Positions 1-8,045 of a stretch of 64,000 bases of DNA are shown one piece after another (positions within the stretch are counted from its first letter, which is position 1; every line of letters begins with the position of its first letter). The notes beneath the pieces are model-generated. The model did not search any database, had not been told where the DNA came from, and worked only from the letters and a program-made list of their open reading frames with translations. Source of the stretch: Sphingomonas sp. UV9 (lineage in GTDB: Bacteria > Pseudomonadota > Alphaproteobacteria > Sphingomonadales > Sphingomonadaceae); NCBI RefSeq assembly GCF_004101245.1, contig NZ_SCIN01000001.1, positions 1,192,784-1,256,783 of the forward strand. Reading direction: 5' to 3'. The position numbers and the translations under genes were made by a program.

Positions 1-1179
1 TAGAAGACCAGGTTTTACCATACCCAGCTTGTCAGCGAGATGGAGCGACAGCGCGTTGCCCGAGGTCGCAGCGATCAAGACGTCTGCACGGCGCATCCCC
101 GCATCGACCAGCAATTCCATCTCGCGCACGTTCTGCCCGTGCGCGAACACGCCAGCATCGCCGCCGACGCAGATCGGGACTCCTGCTTTAAGGGCCAGCG
201 TCAGACTCAAACGACTGAGCGCGACAGCGGGCGGCGCCGGTTCGCTGCCGTTCCAGCCGCGATAATGCGACGTCGCGTCCGATGCGGCGAGCGTCGGGCA
301 CAGCGCGATGCGCTTGGCTGCCATGGCTGCAAAGATCGCAGGCGTACCGCCATAGCCATGTTCGATGGTGTCGACCCCGGCGGCAACCGCACGTCGCATA
401 CCCTCGGCGGTGGCGGCGTGGACGGCGACCGGTCGCCCCGCATCATGCGCCGCCGCGACCGCTGCCGTGATCTCGGCGAGGCTCAGCGTCGCGCGGCTCT
501 CCTCGCCGGGCCGCCAGCGATAATCGGCGTAAAGCTTCACCCAGTCCGCGCCCGCCGCGATCTGACGGCGCACCGCGGCCACCATCTGATCGACCCCCGA
601 CACCTCCTCGGCCCCTTGGGGGATGCCGACGCCAGGCTCGAAACCCTTCGGACCATAAGCGCCCAGTGCCACGATTGCCCGCGTCGCGACCGACAGCCGC
701 GGCCCCGGCACGATACCCTGATCGATCGCGGCCTTCAGTCCGACATCCGCATAGCCCGCGCCCTCCGTGCCGAGATCGCGTTCGCTGGTGAAGCCGGCGA
801 GCAACGTTGCCTTGGCATTTGCGACCGCGCGCGCGGTGCGGAGTGCGAGCGGCTCATGCAGAACCTGATCGTCCCAGCTGGCTTCGTTGTAAGGGTGCAG
901 GAACAGATGCCCATGACCCTCGATCATGCCGGGCATCAGTGTATCCCCGGCAAGCTCGACGATGCGCGTATCGGCGGGCAGCGACAGTTCGGGCCCCACG
1001 GCGACGATCCGGTCGCCCGTGACCAGCACCTGCCAGCCGGCATGGACCACCCCGTCCGCGCCGTCGAAGACGCCGGCTGGTTTCAGGAGGATCGATGCCG
1101 GACCGGACGCCGGCAGCGCCCCCGCGGGTCCGAGCAAGACCGCCGCGGTCGTCAGCATTACCGTCGTCAGCCACCGCAT
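1..1179 (-). CDS. Exported amidohydrolase (partial, C-terminus outside window)
   Basis: Metal-dependent hydrolase of the amidohydrolase superfamily (imidazolonepropionase-like/prolidase-like group). The ATG at 1179 begins a short signal-like segment (MRWLTTVMLTTAAVLLG), followed by the typical N-terminal beta-sandwich (GDRIVAVGPELSLPADTRIV) and then the metal-binding HxH in MIEGHGHLF. Later landmarks are the lysine in ADWVKLYADY (probable carboxylated Lys), AVHAATAEGM and DTIEHGYGG, and the metal aspartate region VCVGGDAG-like (ICVGGDAGVF). The frame is still open at base 1 (ends ...DKLGMVKPG), so roughly the last 20-40 residues are missing. Substrate cannot be told from sequence; these enzymes are usually periplasmic in sphingomonads. 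Confidence 0.85.
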   Translation of the reverse strand, partial: MRWLTTVMLTTAAVLLGPAGALPASGPASILLKPAGVFDGADGVVHAGWQVLVTGDRIVAVGPELSLPADTRIVELAGDTLMPGMIEGHGHLFLHPYNEASWDDQVLHEPLALRTARAVANAKATLLAGFTSERDLGTEGAGYADVGLKAAIDQGIVPGPRLSVATRAIVALGAYGPKGFEPGVGIPQGAEEVSGVDQMVAAVRRQIAAGADWVKLYADYRWRPGEESRATLSLAEITAAVAAAHDAGRPVAVHAATAEGMRRAVAAGVDTIEHGYGGTPAIFAAMAAKRIALCPTLAASDATSHYRGWNGSEPAPPAVALSRLSLTLALKAGVPICVGGDAGVFAHGQNVREMELLVDAGMRRADVLIAATSGNALSLHLADKLGMVKPGLL

Positions 1180-1292
1180 GGTCTTTCCCCCCGTTCTCGC
1201 CTTACGCTTCGGGTATCCCGAAGACCTGAGAGGACCTGTCGAGCGCAGCTACCGCCCGGGCGGCTGACGTCGATCTGTCTGGATTCAGCGCG

Positions 1293-2186
1293 TCACCGCG
1301 TCTGGCTTTCCGCCGCTGCTCCTTCGAGCTTGTCCTGCGTCCGGGTGTCGAAGTCGCCTGCATCATGGCGTTCGTGGAGCTGGCTGGCGGGATCGCCCAT
1401 GATCCGGTTGACCATCCGCCCGCGCCGGACCGCCGGTCGCGCGCCGACCAGGTCGGTCCAGCGCAGGACGTTCTCATATGCGTCCACTTGGAGGAACTCG
1501 GCGGCATCGTACACCTGCCCCGTTACGAGCGCGCCGTACCAAGGCCACACCGCCATGTCGGCGATCGAATAGGCATCGCCTCCGACATATTCGCTCTCGC
1601 CCAGGCGCCGGTCCAACACGTCGAGCTGGCGCTTCACTTCCATAGCGAAACGATCGATCGCATATTCGATCTTCACGGGTGCGTAGGCGTAGAAATGCCC
1701 GAAGCCGCCACCCAGCATTGGCCCAGCACCCATCTGCCAGAACAGCCACGACAGCACTTCGGCGCGCTTTGCGACATCGGTCGGGAGGAACGCGCCGAAC
1801 TTCTCGGCAAGATAGACGAGGATCGATCCCGACTCGAATACCCGGATGGGTTCCGCGCCGCTGCGATCGACCAGCGCGGGGATTTTAGAGTTGGGATTGG
1901 CGTCGACGAAGCCGCTGCCAAACTGGTCTCCGTCCATGATCTTGATCAGCCAGGCATCATACTCGGCACCCGTATGGCCGGCGGCGAGCAGCTCCTCGAG
2001 CATCACAGTCACCTTCACGCCGTTGGGCGTTGCAAGCGAATAGAGCTGGAGCGGGTGGTTACCGACGGGGAGCTCCTTGTCGTGCGTGGCACCAGCGATC
2101 GGGCGGTTTATGCTGGAAAACCGGCCTCCGCTGCTCTTGTCCCAAGCCCAGACCCTGGGCGGCGTGTATTCGGCCATCTCGTTCAT
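1293..2186 (-). CDS. yghU: Glutathione-dependent disulfide-bond oxidoreductase, YghU type
   Basis: GST-superfamily enzyme that reduces disulfides with glutathione in the cytoplasm. The protein follows E. coli YghU almost block by block: WAWDKSSGG near the N-terminus, INRPIAGATH, the thioredoxin-fold start LPVGNHPLQLYSLATPNG, NPNSKIPAL (cis-Pro region), FESGSILVYLAEKFG (gamma-Glu binding), GGGFGHFYAYAPVKIEYA and the C-terminal QLHERHDAGDF. The open frame reaches upstream to 2201; the ATG at 2186 (MNEMAEYTPP) matches family length best, and 2177 is a further option. C-terminal tail after GDFDTRTQDK extends slightly beyond E. coli. Single gene, followed at 100 bp by the amidohydrolase on the same strand. 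Confidence 0.93.
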   Translation of the reverse strand: MNEMAEYTPPRVWAWDKSSGGRFSSINRPIAGATHDKELPVGNHPLQLYSLATPNGVKVTVMLEELLAAGHTGAEYDAWLIKIMDGDQFGSGFVDANPNSKIPALVDRSGAEPIRVFESGSILVYLAEKFGAFLPTDVAKRAEVLSWLFWQMGAGPMLGGGFGHFYAYAPVKIEYAIDRFAMEVKRQLDVLDRRLGESEYVGGDAYSIADMAVWPWYGALVTGQVYDAAEFLQVDAYENVLRWTDLVGARPAVRRGRMVNRIMGDPASQLHERHDAGDFDTRTQDKLEGAAAESQTR

Positions 2187-2587
2187 CAGGCTTCTCCGCA
2201 ATCTTCGCTCTGCTCGCCGAATTGAGCCGTTGCAGAGTTATACGCAAGAGCAGTCGCTGGGTGGAAGGCGGCCTCGACCCAACAAGTGGACGTTGAGCCG
2301 CAATTGCGCGCCTACCAAATTTAGACATTCGTTCATGTCGGCGCTGCCCGTCGATGAGCGGCCTTTGAAAAATAAGAAGTAGAATTTAGTCGCCGTACCC
2401 AGCGCTTTCGACAATCGACTATTTTACTGGAAAAGCAAAGCCAAGTGACCCCGGTGAACGCGGAGCGCCAGCCAGCGATCAACAATAACCGACCTTCGAC
2501 GGGGAGCGACTCTAGCGAGATGCTTTGCTTTAAACCTGCAGAGCGGGAAATTCTACGTTTGGAGAAGATGGCGATGCAAGCTTTGTT
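2187..2587. other. Intergenic region without a recognisable gene
   Basis: About 400 bp between yghU and rlmJ (both leftward). It should hold the yghU promoter. Around 2320-2370 a short stretch (GACATTCGTTCATG) resembles the degenerate repeats described elsewhere in this window. No tRNA, hairpin with T-run or convincing ORF was seen. Confidence 0.5.
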
Positions 2588-3418
2588 TTAACCCTCCAAC
2601 CAAGCGGTTGTGATCTCGCCTTTATGCCCCTCCGGCGCCAGCACGGCACGCAATGACTCCAGCAGAGGTGGTAGCGCCTGTATGAACGCGTAGGGCGGGT
2701 TGACGATATAAAGGCCTGCGCCATTATAGATGCCGTGCTGGTCGTCATCGTACAGCCAATGCTCCACACTCAGCAATTTCGGGATGCCGGTTCGGCGTAA
2801 CTGCTCGTTCCACCGCCGATGCACGGCGCGGTCTTTCAGCGGATACCAGATCATCGTCACGCCGTGCGCCCATTTGCGGTAAGCAGCGGCGAGCGTGGCC
2901 GTGATACGTGCGCGGTCATCGGGCTGCTCGTACGGCGGGTCGACCACCACCACGCCGCGCGCGGTTCGGGGCGGCAGCGTCGCCAGCCAAAGCTCGTAGG
3001 CGTCGCGCTCGTGCACGGCAGCGGATGTGTCGCGCATCACACTGCGCAGAGTATAGGCGTCCTGGGGATGCTTTTCGTTCAGGATTAGAACATCCTGCGG
3101 GCGCAGTAGCTGCGACAGGATTCGCGGCGAGCCGGGGTAGAACCGCGGCTCGACCCCGGCATTCACTGCCTGCACGACGGCGCGGTAATCGTTCAGCAAG
3201 GGGTTTGCATCGGCAAAGGCCCGCAGCACGCCCTGCATGGACTCGCCGGTGCGTTGTGCATCCTCGCCGTCGAGGTCGTACAGCCCGCAGCCGGCATGGG
3301 TGTCAATCAGGGTCAACGCACCCGGTTTTTGCTGCAGGGCCCGCACGAGGGCGATCAGTAGGCTGTGTTTCACGACGTCGGCACTATTGCCGGCATGGAA
3401 GGAATGGCGATAATTCAT
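2588..3418 (-). CDS. rlmJ: 23S rRNA (adenine(2030)-N6)-methyltransferase RlmJ
   Basis: SAM-dependent methyltransferase that modifies A2030 of 23S rRNA. The start at 3418 (MNYRHSFHAGNSADVVKH) is the invariant RlmJ N-terminus; the upstream open frame to 3535 is not family-like. Visible motifs are the SAM-binding region LTLIDTHAGCGLYDL, the catalytic VVVDPPYEQPDD (DPPY motif of N6-adenine methylases) and VTMIWYPLKDRA. Length 276 residues agrees with the family (about 280). Stands alone; the C-terminus TAWLEG is followed by the 400-bp gap before yghU. Confidence 0.95.
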   Translation of the reverse strand: MNYRHSFHAGNSADVVKHSLLIALVRALQQKPGALTLIDTHAGCGLYDLDGEDAQRTGESMQGVLRAFADANPLLNDYRAVVQAVNAGVEPRFYPGSPRILSQLLRPQDVLILNEKHPQDAYTLRSVMRDTSAAVHERDAYELWLATLPPRTARGVVVVDPPYEQPDDRARITATLAAAYRKWAHGVTMIWYPLKDRAVHRRWNEQLRRTGIPKLLSVEHWLYDDDQHGIYNGAGLYIVNPPYAFIQALPPLLESLRAVLAPEGHKGEITTAWLEG

Positions 3419-3609
3419 TGCGACACGAAATCCTGACGATCTACCTTTATGCGTGCCACTTGGCGCGGTTGCCGAGCGCGAGGCGACCGAAGTCACCAAG
3501 CCGGTGCTGGTATAAAGTCGGGCGGAAACCTTCAACGGACTTTTGCGCGAGGCCTGGAGCCCTCGTTAGCAGTCGTTGCCAGGAACGAAGGCGCTAGGCT
3601 CCGGGAGCG

Positions 3610-3680
3610 GCGCTGACCCAGAACCGGACGTTCACGCCCCTCCCCTCGTTCCCCAACTTCGGACGCTGGTTCATCTTTGC
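3610..3680. repeat. Degenerate intergenic repeat, type II, copy 1
   Basis: Shares a long diverged match with 9985-10055: both carry GGACGTTCA, then a C-rich stretch, then CCCCAACTTCGG/CCCAGCTTCGG and (T)GGTTCAT/CATTCAT. Read on the minus strand both give MN-RPKLG-like peptides, which reflects shared DNA rather than a conserved gene. Confidence 0.6.
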
Positions 3681-3724
3681 GAGTAACCGATTTTCAGGCC
3701 CGGCTATCCGCTCGTGAATGTCGT

Positions 3725-3783
3725 GATTGGGAAGGAAAGCGGACGGGCGGCTTTCGGGAAGGTGAGTGGCGATAGTCGACATT
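3725..3783 (+). repeat. Degenerate hairpin repeat, type I, copy A
   Basis: Core is GAAAGCGG-N5-CGGCTTTC, an almost perfect inverted repeat, inside a longer conserved block (GGGAAGGAAAGCGGAC ... TTTCGGGAAGG ... AGTGGC ... GTCGACAT). Copy B at 7852-7908 agrees at roughly 85 percent of positions by eye. Lies in the 475-bp gap between rlmJ and the small gene at 3894. Confidence 0.7.
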
Positions 3784-3893
3784 GGGCAGCTGCCGGCTTT
3801 CCCAAAAAGGATCGAAATTCGAGAAATTGGCCGACCGGCTCAGAGACGGCATCGCGCCTCGCGCGGGTCGGTGGCGAACATGGAACGCCAGAG

Positions 3894-4157
3894 TTAGGCG
3901 CTGTACTTTTGCTCGAGTTGACCATTGAAGTGGTGGCTTTTGATATAAACCCGTGCGCCAGCCACGGTAGGTCGGGGACGTACTCTATCGGCTATTCTCA
4001 CGAGGTCATCGATATTCTGACTAACCCAGGACGCCATGTTTTCTCCCGAGATTTGCGTACCTGCCGCGGCTTCGATTGCTTCGCGCGTGACGACAACGAT
4101 GTATCGTACCCCATCGGCGTGAGCGGGAAATTTCACGCTTTCCCCTTTTATCGCCAC
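3894..4157 (-). CDS. Small hypothetical protein (possibly DUF1488-like)
   Basis: An 87-residue cytoplasmic protein of unknown role. The GTG at 4157 is chosen because AAGGGGGAA lies about 5 bases upstream; the open frame also reaches an ATG at 4184. Sequence features are GVRYIVVVTREAIEAAAG, an acidic/helical middle (NMASWVSQNIDDLVRIADRV) and a basic end with RVYIKSHHFN. The order beta-strand, helix, then a charged strand recalls the DUF1488 group of small proteins, but that is an impression only. No operon partner; flanked by repeats on one side and palindromes on the other. Confidence 0.5.
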   Translation of the reverse strand: MAIKGESVKFPAHADGVRYIVVVTREAIEAAAGTQISGENMASWVSQNIDDLVRIADRVRPRPTVAGARVYIKSHHFNGQLEQKYSA

Positions 4158-4184
4158 CGAACTTCCCCCTTTATATCGCCGCAT

Positions 4185-4859
4185 AGCTCACAGCAGGGAC
4201 GGTCATGAGTGTCGCTTGGAGGCCCTCGCAACGCGAAAACGCGTTGGGTAAAAACCGACGCTAACAGGTTGAAACGGCTTTGCTATACCAACCTAGCGCA
4301 GCAAATATACCCTAACCTGAATTAAGTTCCAAAACGACGGATCGTTTTGGGTTGACCTACGTTTATCTAGTACGACCAACATAGGTTAGGCCGGTTGAGC
4401 GAGTTTCTCGTCACCACCCCGCCCTGATGGATGCGCTAAGTCGCACCAGACCGAAGAGTTCGGGAACATCCCATGCTCCGCTGCCGGCGAGAGTGAAGGG
4501 TGACGCGATTTAACGGACATCGGCGGAGAACGATTATGCCATCCAGTTGGATGACGAACGCCAAACCAGCGTTCAACACGCCTCGGTTTGTGCCACTTAC
4601 GAATGGCGCACGCGCCGCAATCCGGATCGCTAGATCTGGAGGCACCCGCAGCGCACTCGCGATCGGAAGCGCCGCTAGCCCTGTTATGCGCGGCGTCGTG
4701 ACCGCGTTGCCGCTATCGGCCTTGGTCTGGATCGCCATACTGCTTCTCTGCCTGGGCTAGCAGCGAAGGCCCCCTACTCCACGTCGCCGCGCTCGACTGG
4801 CCAAAATTCGATCAATTTCACTCTCGTTCGTCCTCGCGCCTCGCGGGGTTAGGATCGCC
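4185..4859. other. Intergenic region with inverted repeats, no secure gene
   Basis: About 675 bp. The left part is AT-richer and carries three inverted repeats: AACGCG-AAAA-CGCGTT (4230-4245), CCAAAACGA-CGGA-TCGTTTTGG (4329-4350), and CCTAACCT (4311-4318) paired with AGGTTAGG (4383-4390) around it. The right part contains an open frame 4500-4760 ending in a hydrophobic segment, which I do not accept as a gene. Confidence 0.5.
4311..4390. repeat. Nested inverted repeats
   Basis: Outer arms CCTAACCT (4311-4318) and AGGTTAGG (4383-4390) enclose a perfect 9-bp stem with a 4-base loop at 4329-4350. There is no T-run after the stem, so it is not an obvious terminator; it could be an operator or a structured site. 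Confidence 0.5.
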
Positions 4860-5303
4860 ATGCTCAGAAACATTCTCGCTTGCGCAGCAGCGTCGCTTCT
4901 CGCGCTCACCCCGCAACCCGCGGTGGCCCAACGGCTTATTCTTCCGGGTGCGTTGTTGCTTGCAGGCTACCGCGCGACCTGCGGCCCGGTCGATACGATG
5001 ATCCAGCCTATCAACGACATCGCTGCGGCATATAAAGGTCGTATCATCCTTCATCCGCGCGTGCTCGACCTTCCCCGTGCGCAACAGCTTTTCTGGTACA
5101 CGCATGAATGTGCACATCAGATCTTTGGCCCTGGCGAGGCAGCGGCCGATTGCTGGGCCGTACAACAGGGCAAGATACAGGGATGGCTGTCACGGGAAGA
5201 GCTAACCAAGCTCGCCGATTCCATGCAGCAATTTCCCGGCGATGATACTCATGCCAGTGGGGGAGAGCGTATCTCCTATATGGAAAAGTGCTTCCGCAAT
5301 TAA
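4860..5303 (+). CDS. Exported protein with HECAH zinc-protease-like motif
   Basis: A 147-residue protein with a clear Sec signal peptide (MLRNILACAAASLLALTPQPAVAQ, cleavage after AVA-Q expected). The mature part contains WYTHECAHQIFGPGEAAADCWAVQQG: an HExxH-like zinc site followed by an acidic residue and the conserved DCWA. Four cysteines (C57-like in YRATCG, the HECAH Cys, DCWA and the C-terminal KCFRN) could form disulfides in the periplasm. This is a recurring small family in alphaproteobacteria that is usually left as hypothetical; peptidase activity is inferred only from the motif. Start is preceded by AGGA 6-7 bases upstream. No operon partner. Confidence 0.8.
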   Translation: MLRNILACAAASLLALTPQPAVAQRLILPGALLLAGYRATCGPVDTMIQPINDIAAAYKGRIILHPRVLDLPRAQQLFWYTHECAHQIFGPGEAAADCWAVQQGKIQGWLSREELTKLADSMQQFPGDDTHASGGERISYMEKCFRN

Positions 5304-5392
5304 TTTAACTTATAATTGTAAATTGGCGCAGTAAAGGAATTTGCTGATTCCCAAATTACGGCGCCCGCCGGTCTATCTCGTTGATCGTTAGG

Positions 5393-6388
5393 CTATACAC
5401 GGGGCATCGCGTTCTGGGCGCGGTATGACGGCCCATCACCTTCCAAACCCTTCTCTTCTTCAGCAGGCCCATCTTCAAAGGCCCATATGCTCTTTCCGGC
5501 GTCTTTGGCCCGATACAATGTTTGATCGGCAACGCGCAGTGTCTCCGCCACGCCCACGCCTGTCGCTGCTCCCAAACTGCACGTTGCGCCGTACTCCGTC
5601 TTAGTGAGCGCCGCCATTACGGCATCATGGATCTTACCGCTTTTTCTTTCTGCGGATGCCGTGTCGCGAACGGCGAGACAGAATGCAAACTCGTCGCCAC
5701 CCAGGCGAGCGGTCACGTCATAGGGCCGGACGGCTGAGAGAAGGGCATCTGCCACGATACTCAAGACATCGTCTCCGGCAGCGTGCCCATAGCGGTCGTT
5801 GATCGCCTTGAAATCATCCACATCGATCAACCCGCACAGGAGGATCCGGTTATCTCGCGCGCTGGCGAGTTCCAAGCTGCTGCTCTCCCTTTTGAACGCC
5901 CTACGATTGCCTAGCCCGGTCAGTGGATCGATCTGGGCGTTTGCCCGCTCCTGATCGAAGGTTCGGCGGAAAGCTCCGACGAACAGAATGATAAACGTCA
6001 CACCGAATACCCTTACGCCCGCATTCAAGGCGGCGGTCGAGGTCGACACGGTCGAGGCCTGTGCGGAGAGGCCATCGCCAAAGCCGTTGAGCTGCAGGGT
6101 TACGGAGATCACGATGAGGCCGGATACGACGCCGGCGATCCTGCCAAGGCACCATACAGTAAAACACAAGGGCGCCAGATATACAGAGTTCAGACAAAGA
6201 TGCGGTCCTGTCGCACCATCCACGATCAGGACAGCGCTCCACAGCAAGATTAGCCAGGCTGCGGCTACCGTCCTGTTCACATCGGCCGATCCGCGCAGCG
6301 CTGCTTCGAGCGGCGACCATTTTACTGGCACGTTACGGCGATCAAAGGCTGTGGCTATGTTGAGGTCTAGCGTACTCTTCAAAAGCAC
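5393..6388 (-). CDS. Membrane-bound diguanylate cyclase (GGDEF)
   Basis: Makes cyclic di-GMP from two GTP. Residues about 35-145 form several membrane segments (AAAWLILLWSAVLIVDGA, LAPLCFTVWCLGRIAGVVSG, FGVTFIILFVGAFRR), and a GGDEF domain follows from about 155 (DPLTGLGNRRAF) to 310. The active-site motif GGDEF is intact (ARLGGDEFAFC) and an allosteric I-site RxxD (RPYD) sits five residues before it, so both catalysis and product inhibition are expected. The N-terminal membrane part is of the MASE kind but I cannot name it. Next gene on the same strand upstream is the Crp/Fnr regulator, 66 bp away; co-transcription is possible. Confidence 0.9.
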   Translation of the reverse strand: MLLKSTLDLNIATAFDRRNVPVKWSPLEAALRGSADVNRTVAAAWLILLWSAVLIVDGATGPHLCLNSVYLAPLCFTVWCLGRIAGVVSGLIVISVTLQLNGFGDGLSAQASTVSTSTAALNAGVRVFGVTFIILFVGAFRRTFDQERANAQIDPLTGLGNRRAFKRESSSLELASARDNRILLCGLIDVDDFKAINDRYGHAAGDDVLSIVADALLSAVRPYDVTARLGGDEFAFCLAVRDTASAERKSGKIHDAVMAALTKTEYGATCSLGAATGVGVAETLRVADQTLYRAKDAGKSIWAFEDGPAEEEKGLEGDGPSYRAQNAMPRV

Positions 6389-6454
6389 CGTGACCTACCC
6401 AATGGTGCCAGCACGTTTGCCAAACGCTGTCGGCGACAGGAAAACCTCAATCTC

Positions 6455-7219
6455 CTACGCATGGTCAGGTGGCCGTACTACCGCATCAGGTGGGTTCATG
6501 TGCAGATATCGGCTGTTGAAGCCTGCTTCCGCTACCAACACTTCCCAATCCGGAATGGTCACGCCGCGCTTGCTGTGCACAATCAGGCCATCGCTAACGA
6601 GACCTTTCAGGATCCTGTTGACGTGGACAGCCGTCAAACCAAGGGCATCCGCCAGTTGCTCCTGCGTCATCGGCAGTTCGTATGCCTGACCAGGCGGCAG
6701 GCCGTGCTTGTCGAGCCTGAAGGCGAACTCGCAAAGCAGATGAGCAATGCGCGTGCGCGCGTCGCGACGTCCGATCCCAAGCATCCATTCCCGCGCGATC
6801 GATAACTCGACGATCGTTGTCACAATGAGCGCGTGCGCTATCGAAGGGTGTTCTGCCGCAAGCCGGCGCAGTGCCTTGTGGGATATCGTCACGACCTCAC
6901 ACCGTGTCAGGGCCTGCACATTGTTGTCCGCAGTGGCGAGGTGCAGCTGTTGCAGATCGTAGACCTCGCCGGGGATATGGATTGAGACGATCTGGCGCAG
7001 GCCTTCCACGCTGATTTTGTGGCGGTAGGCGAGACCCGAAACTAACGTGCCGCATCGGTCCGGCGTATCGCCGTCGCGAAGCAAATAACTACCGGCCTCG
7101 AAAATGCGTGACGCGTACGGTAGTTCGAGCAGGCTGACACGATCCTCCACTGAGATAGGCGCGTGGAGTGCAAGTCTGTCGGCCATACAAACGAGCGGAC
7201 TGATGTTGGTTACGTTCAT
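6455..7219 (-). CDS. Crp/Fnr family transcriptional regulator
   Basis: Cytoplasmic DNA-binding regulator. The N-terminal cyclic-nucleotide-binding-like beta-barrel covers about residues 15-125 (GSYLLRDGDTPDRCGTLVSGLAYRHK, IVSIHIPGEVYDL), and a winged helix follows at about 150-225 with the recognition helix in MTQEQLADALGLTAVHVNRILKGL. The cysteine set of oxygen-sensing FNR is absent, so the signal is unknown. The ATG at 7219 (MNVTNISPLV) is taken with GGTGAG upstream; an in-frame ATG at 7240 exists. Position between a diguanylate cyclase and a BLUF sensor suggests a role in light or stress signalling, which is inference from context. Confidence 0.9.
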   Translation of the reverse strand: MNVTNISPLVCMADRLALHAPISVEDRVSLLELPYASRIFEAGSYLLRDGDTPDRCGTLVSGLAYRHKISVEGLRQIVSIHIPGEVYDLQQLHLATADNNVQALTRCEVVTISHKALRRLAAEHPSIAHALIVTTIVELSIAREWMLGIGRRDARTRIAHLLCEFAFRLDKHGLPPGQAYELPMTQEQLADALGLTAVHVNRILKGLVSDGLIVHSKRGVTIPDWEVLVAEAGFNSRYLHMNPPDAVVRPPDHA

Positions 7220-7851
7220 GATTGATCTCACCAAATGCAAGGCGAGATCGCGTGCACTCTAGATTTATATCTAATGGGTTATAATTTACGATAGGCAAAC
7301 CTATTATAACCTAATTCGGCAATCTAATTGTTTTTATATTTTGCCGGTACTGTAAGGTGCTCTAATCTGGCGACTTTAATATTTTAGCCAACTAACTAGA
7401 TCAATGTTTGTAGCACTAGAATAACATATTCTTGCTCTTATCGTAGTTATATTACGCCATGAGCATCGTTTGGTTGGCCACCGCCGATCGAGGCACTGCT
7501 GACCGCATGCTTCTTGGCGGTCATTATTGACGTCAGTGACCGATGCTCCCCAGCGGCATTTGCATCGCTGTCGATCGATCTGGCGAGCTGCCTGGCAAGC
7601 TGCGGGCATCTTCAATCCAGTGCATGTCCAGCCTTCTCGATTGGGAACGCATAGCGAGACAGTCGCCGGAGCGATCACGGCCAGAGCCGTCCAAGGCACC
7701 CCGTTTCCCAAAATCTGTTCCCGATTGCTCTTTCCCGAGATGGCCTTTCGGAGACGGAGAAACGGGAAAGATCGCGCTTAACGAATGGCCAGTCTTGGGA
7801 GCCCGGATCGCCATCCCCAACGACCGGAAATGGGCGTAAGCGGAATGGTCG

Positions 7852-7908
7852 GTATGGGGAGGAAAACGGACTGGCGGCTTTCGGGAAGGCAAGTGGCAAG
7901 GTCGACAT
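7852..7908 (+). repeat. Degenerate hairpin repeat, type I, copy B
   Basis: Block GGAGGAAAACGGACTGG-CGGCTTTCGGGAAGG-...-AAGTGGC-...-GTCGACAT, closely matching copy A at 3725-3783. The upstream part (GGCGTAAGCGGAATGG near 7833) also matches the flank of the copy at 29549-29604 read on the other strand. Confidence 0.7.
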
Positions 7909-8034
7909 AGTTGCACCACTGCCTTTCTACAGAAGCGATTGGTGATTGGGACGCTATGAGGCTCGTGCATCGCGAGGATACTTATGCTCCGATTGAGAGA
8001 ACGTTTACGATTCAGTCGGTAGGGTCGCCCATAC

Positions 8035-8039
8035 GGAGG
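8035..8039 (+). promoter_or_regulatory. Ribosome-binding site fixing the BLUF gene start
   Basis: GGAGG lies six bases before the GTG at 8046, an ideal spacing. It decides the start against two upstream in-frame ATGs (7911 and 7956) that would add 45 or 30 residues unlike any BLUF protein. Confidence 0.75.
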
Positions 8040-8045
8040 CGACTT

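Larger units (their letters stand above)
7220..8045. other. Long intergenic region with promoter-like AT-rich part and repeat copies
   Basis: About 825 bp between the Crp/Fnr gene and the BLUF gene (divergent). 7240-7450 is AT-rich and is the likely promoter zone of the regulator. 7690-7908 is repeat-derived, including CTTTCCCG (7730-7737) paired with CGGGAAAG (7763-7770). A cysteine-rich open frame on the minus strand (7376-7711) has no supporting signal and is not called. Confidence 0.5.

Noticed and set aside
3594-3782. Small minus-strand frame reading MNQRPKLG, similar to one at 9915-10112
   Set aside because: The similarity comes from the type II DNA repeat; upstream parts do not match and there is no gene signal.
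4500-4760. An 86-residue frame ending in a membrane-like segment, or a 24-residue version from an ATG at 4685
   Set aside because: No ribosome-binding site and no resemblance; the hydrophobic end alone is not enough.
7376-7711. A 111-residue, cysteine-rich open frame on the minus strand with a hydrophobic beginning
   Set aside because: It needs a TTG or GTG start without a ribosome-binding site, overlaps repeat-derived DNA at its 5' end and resembles no known protein.
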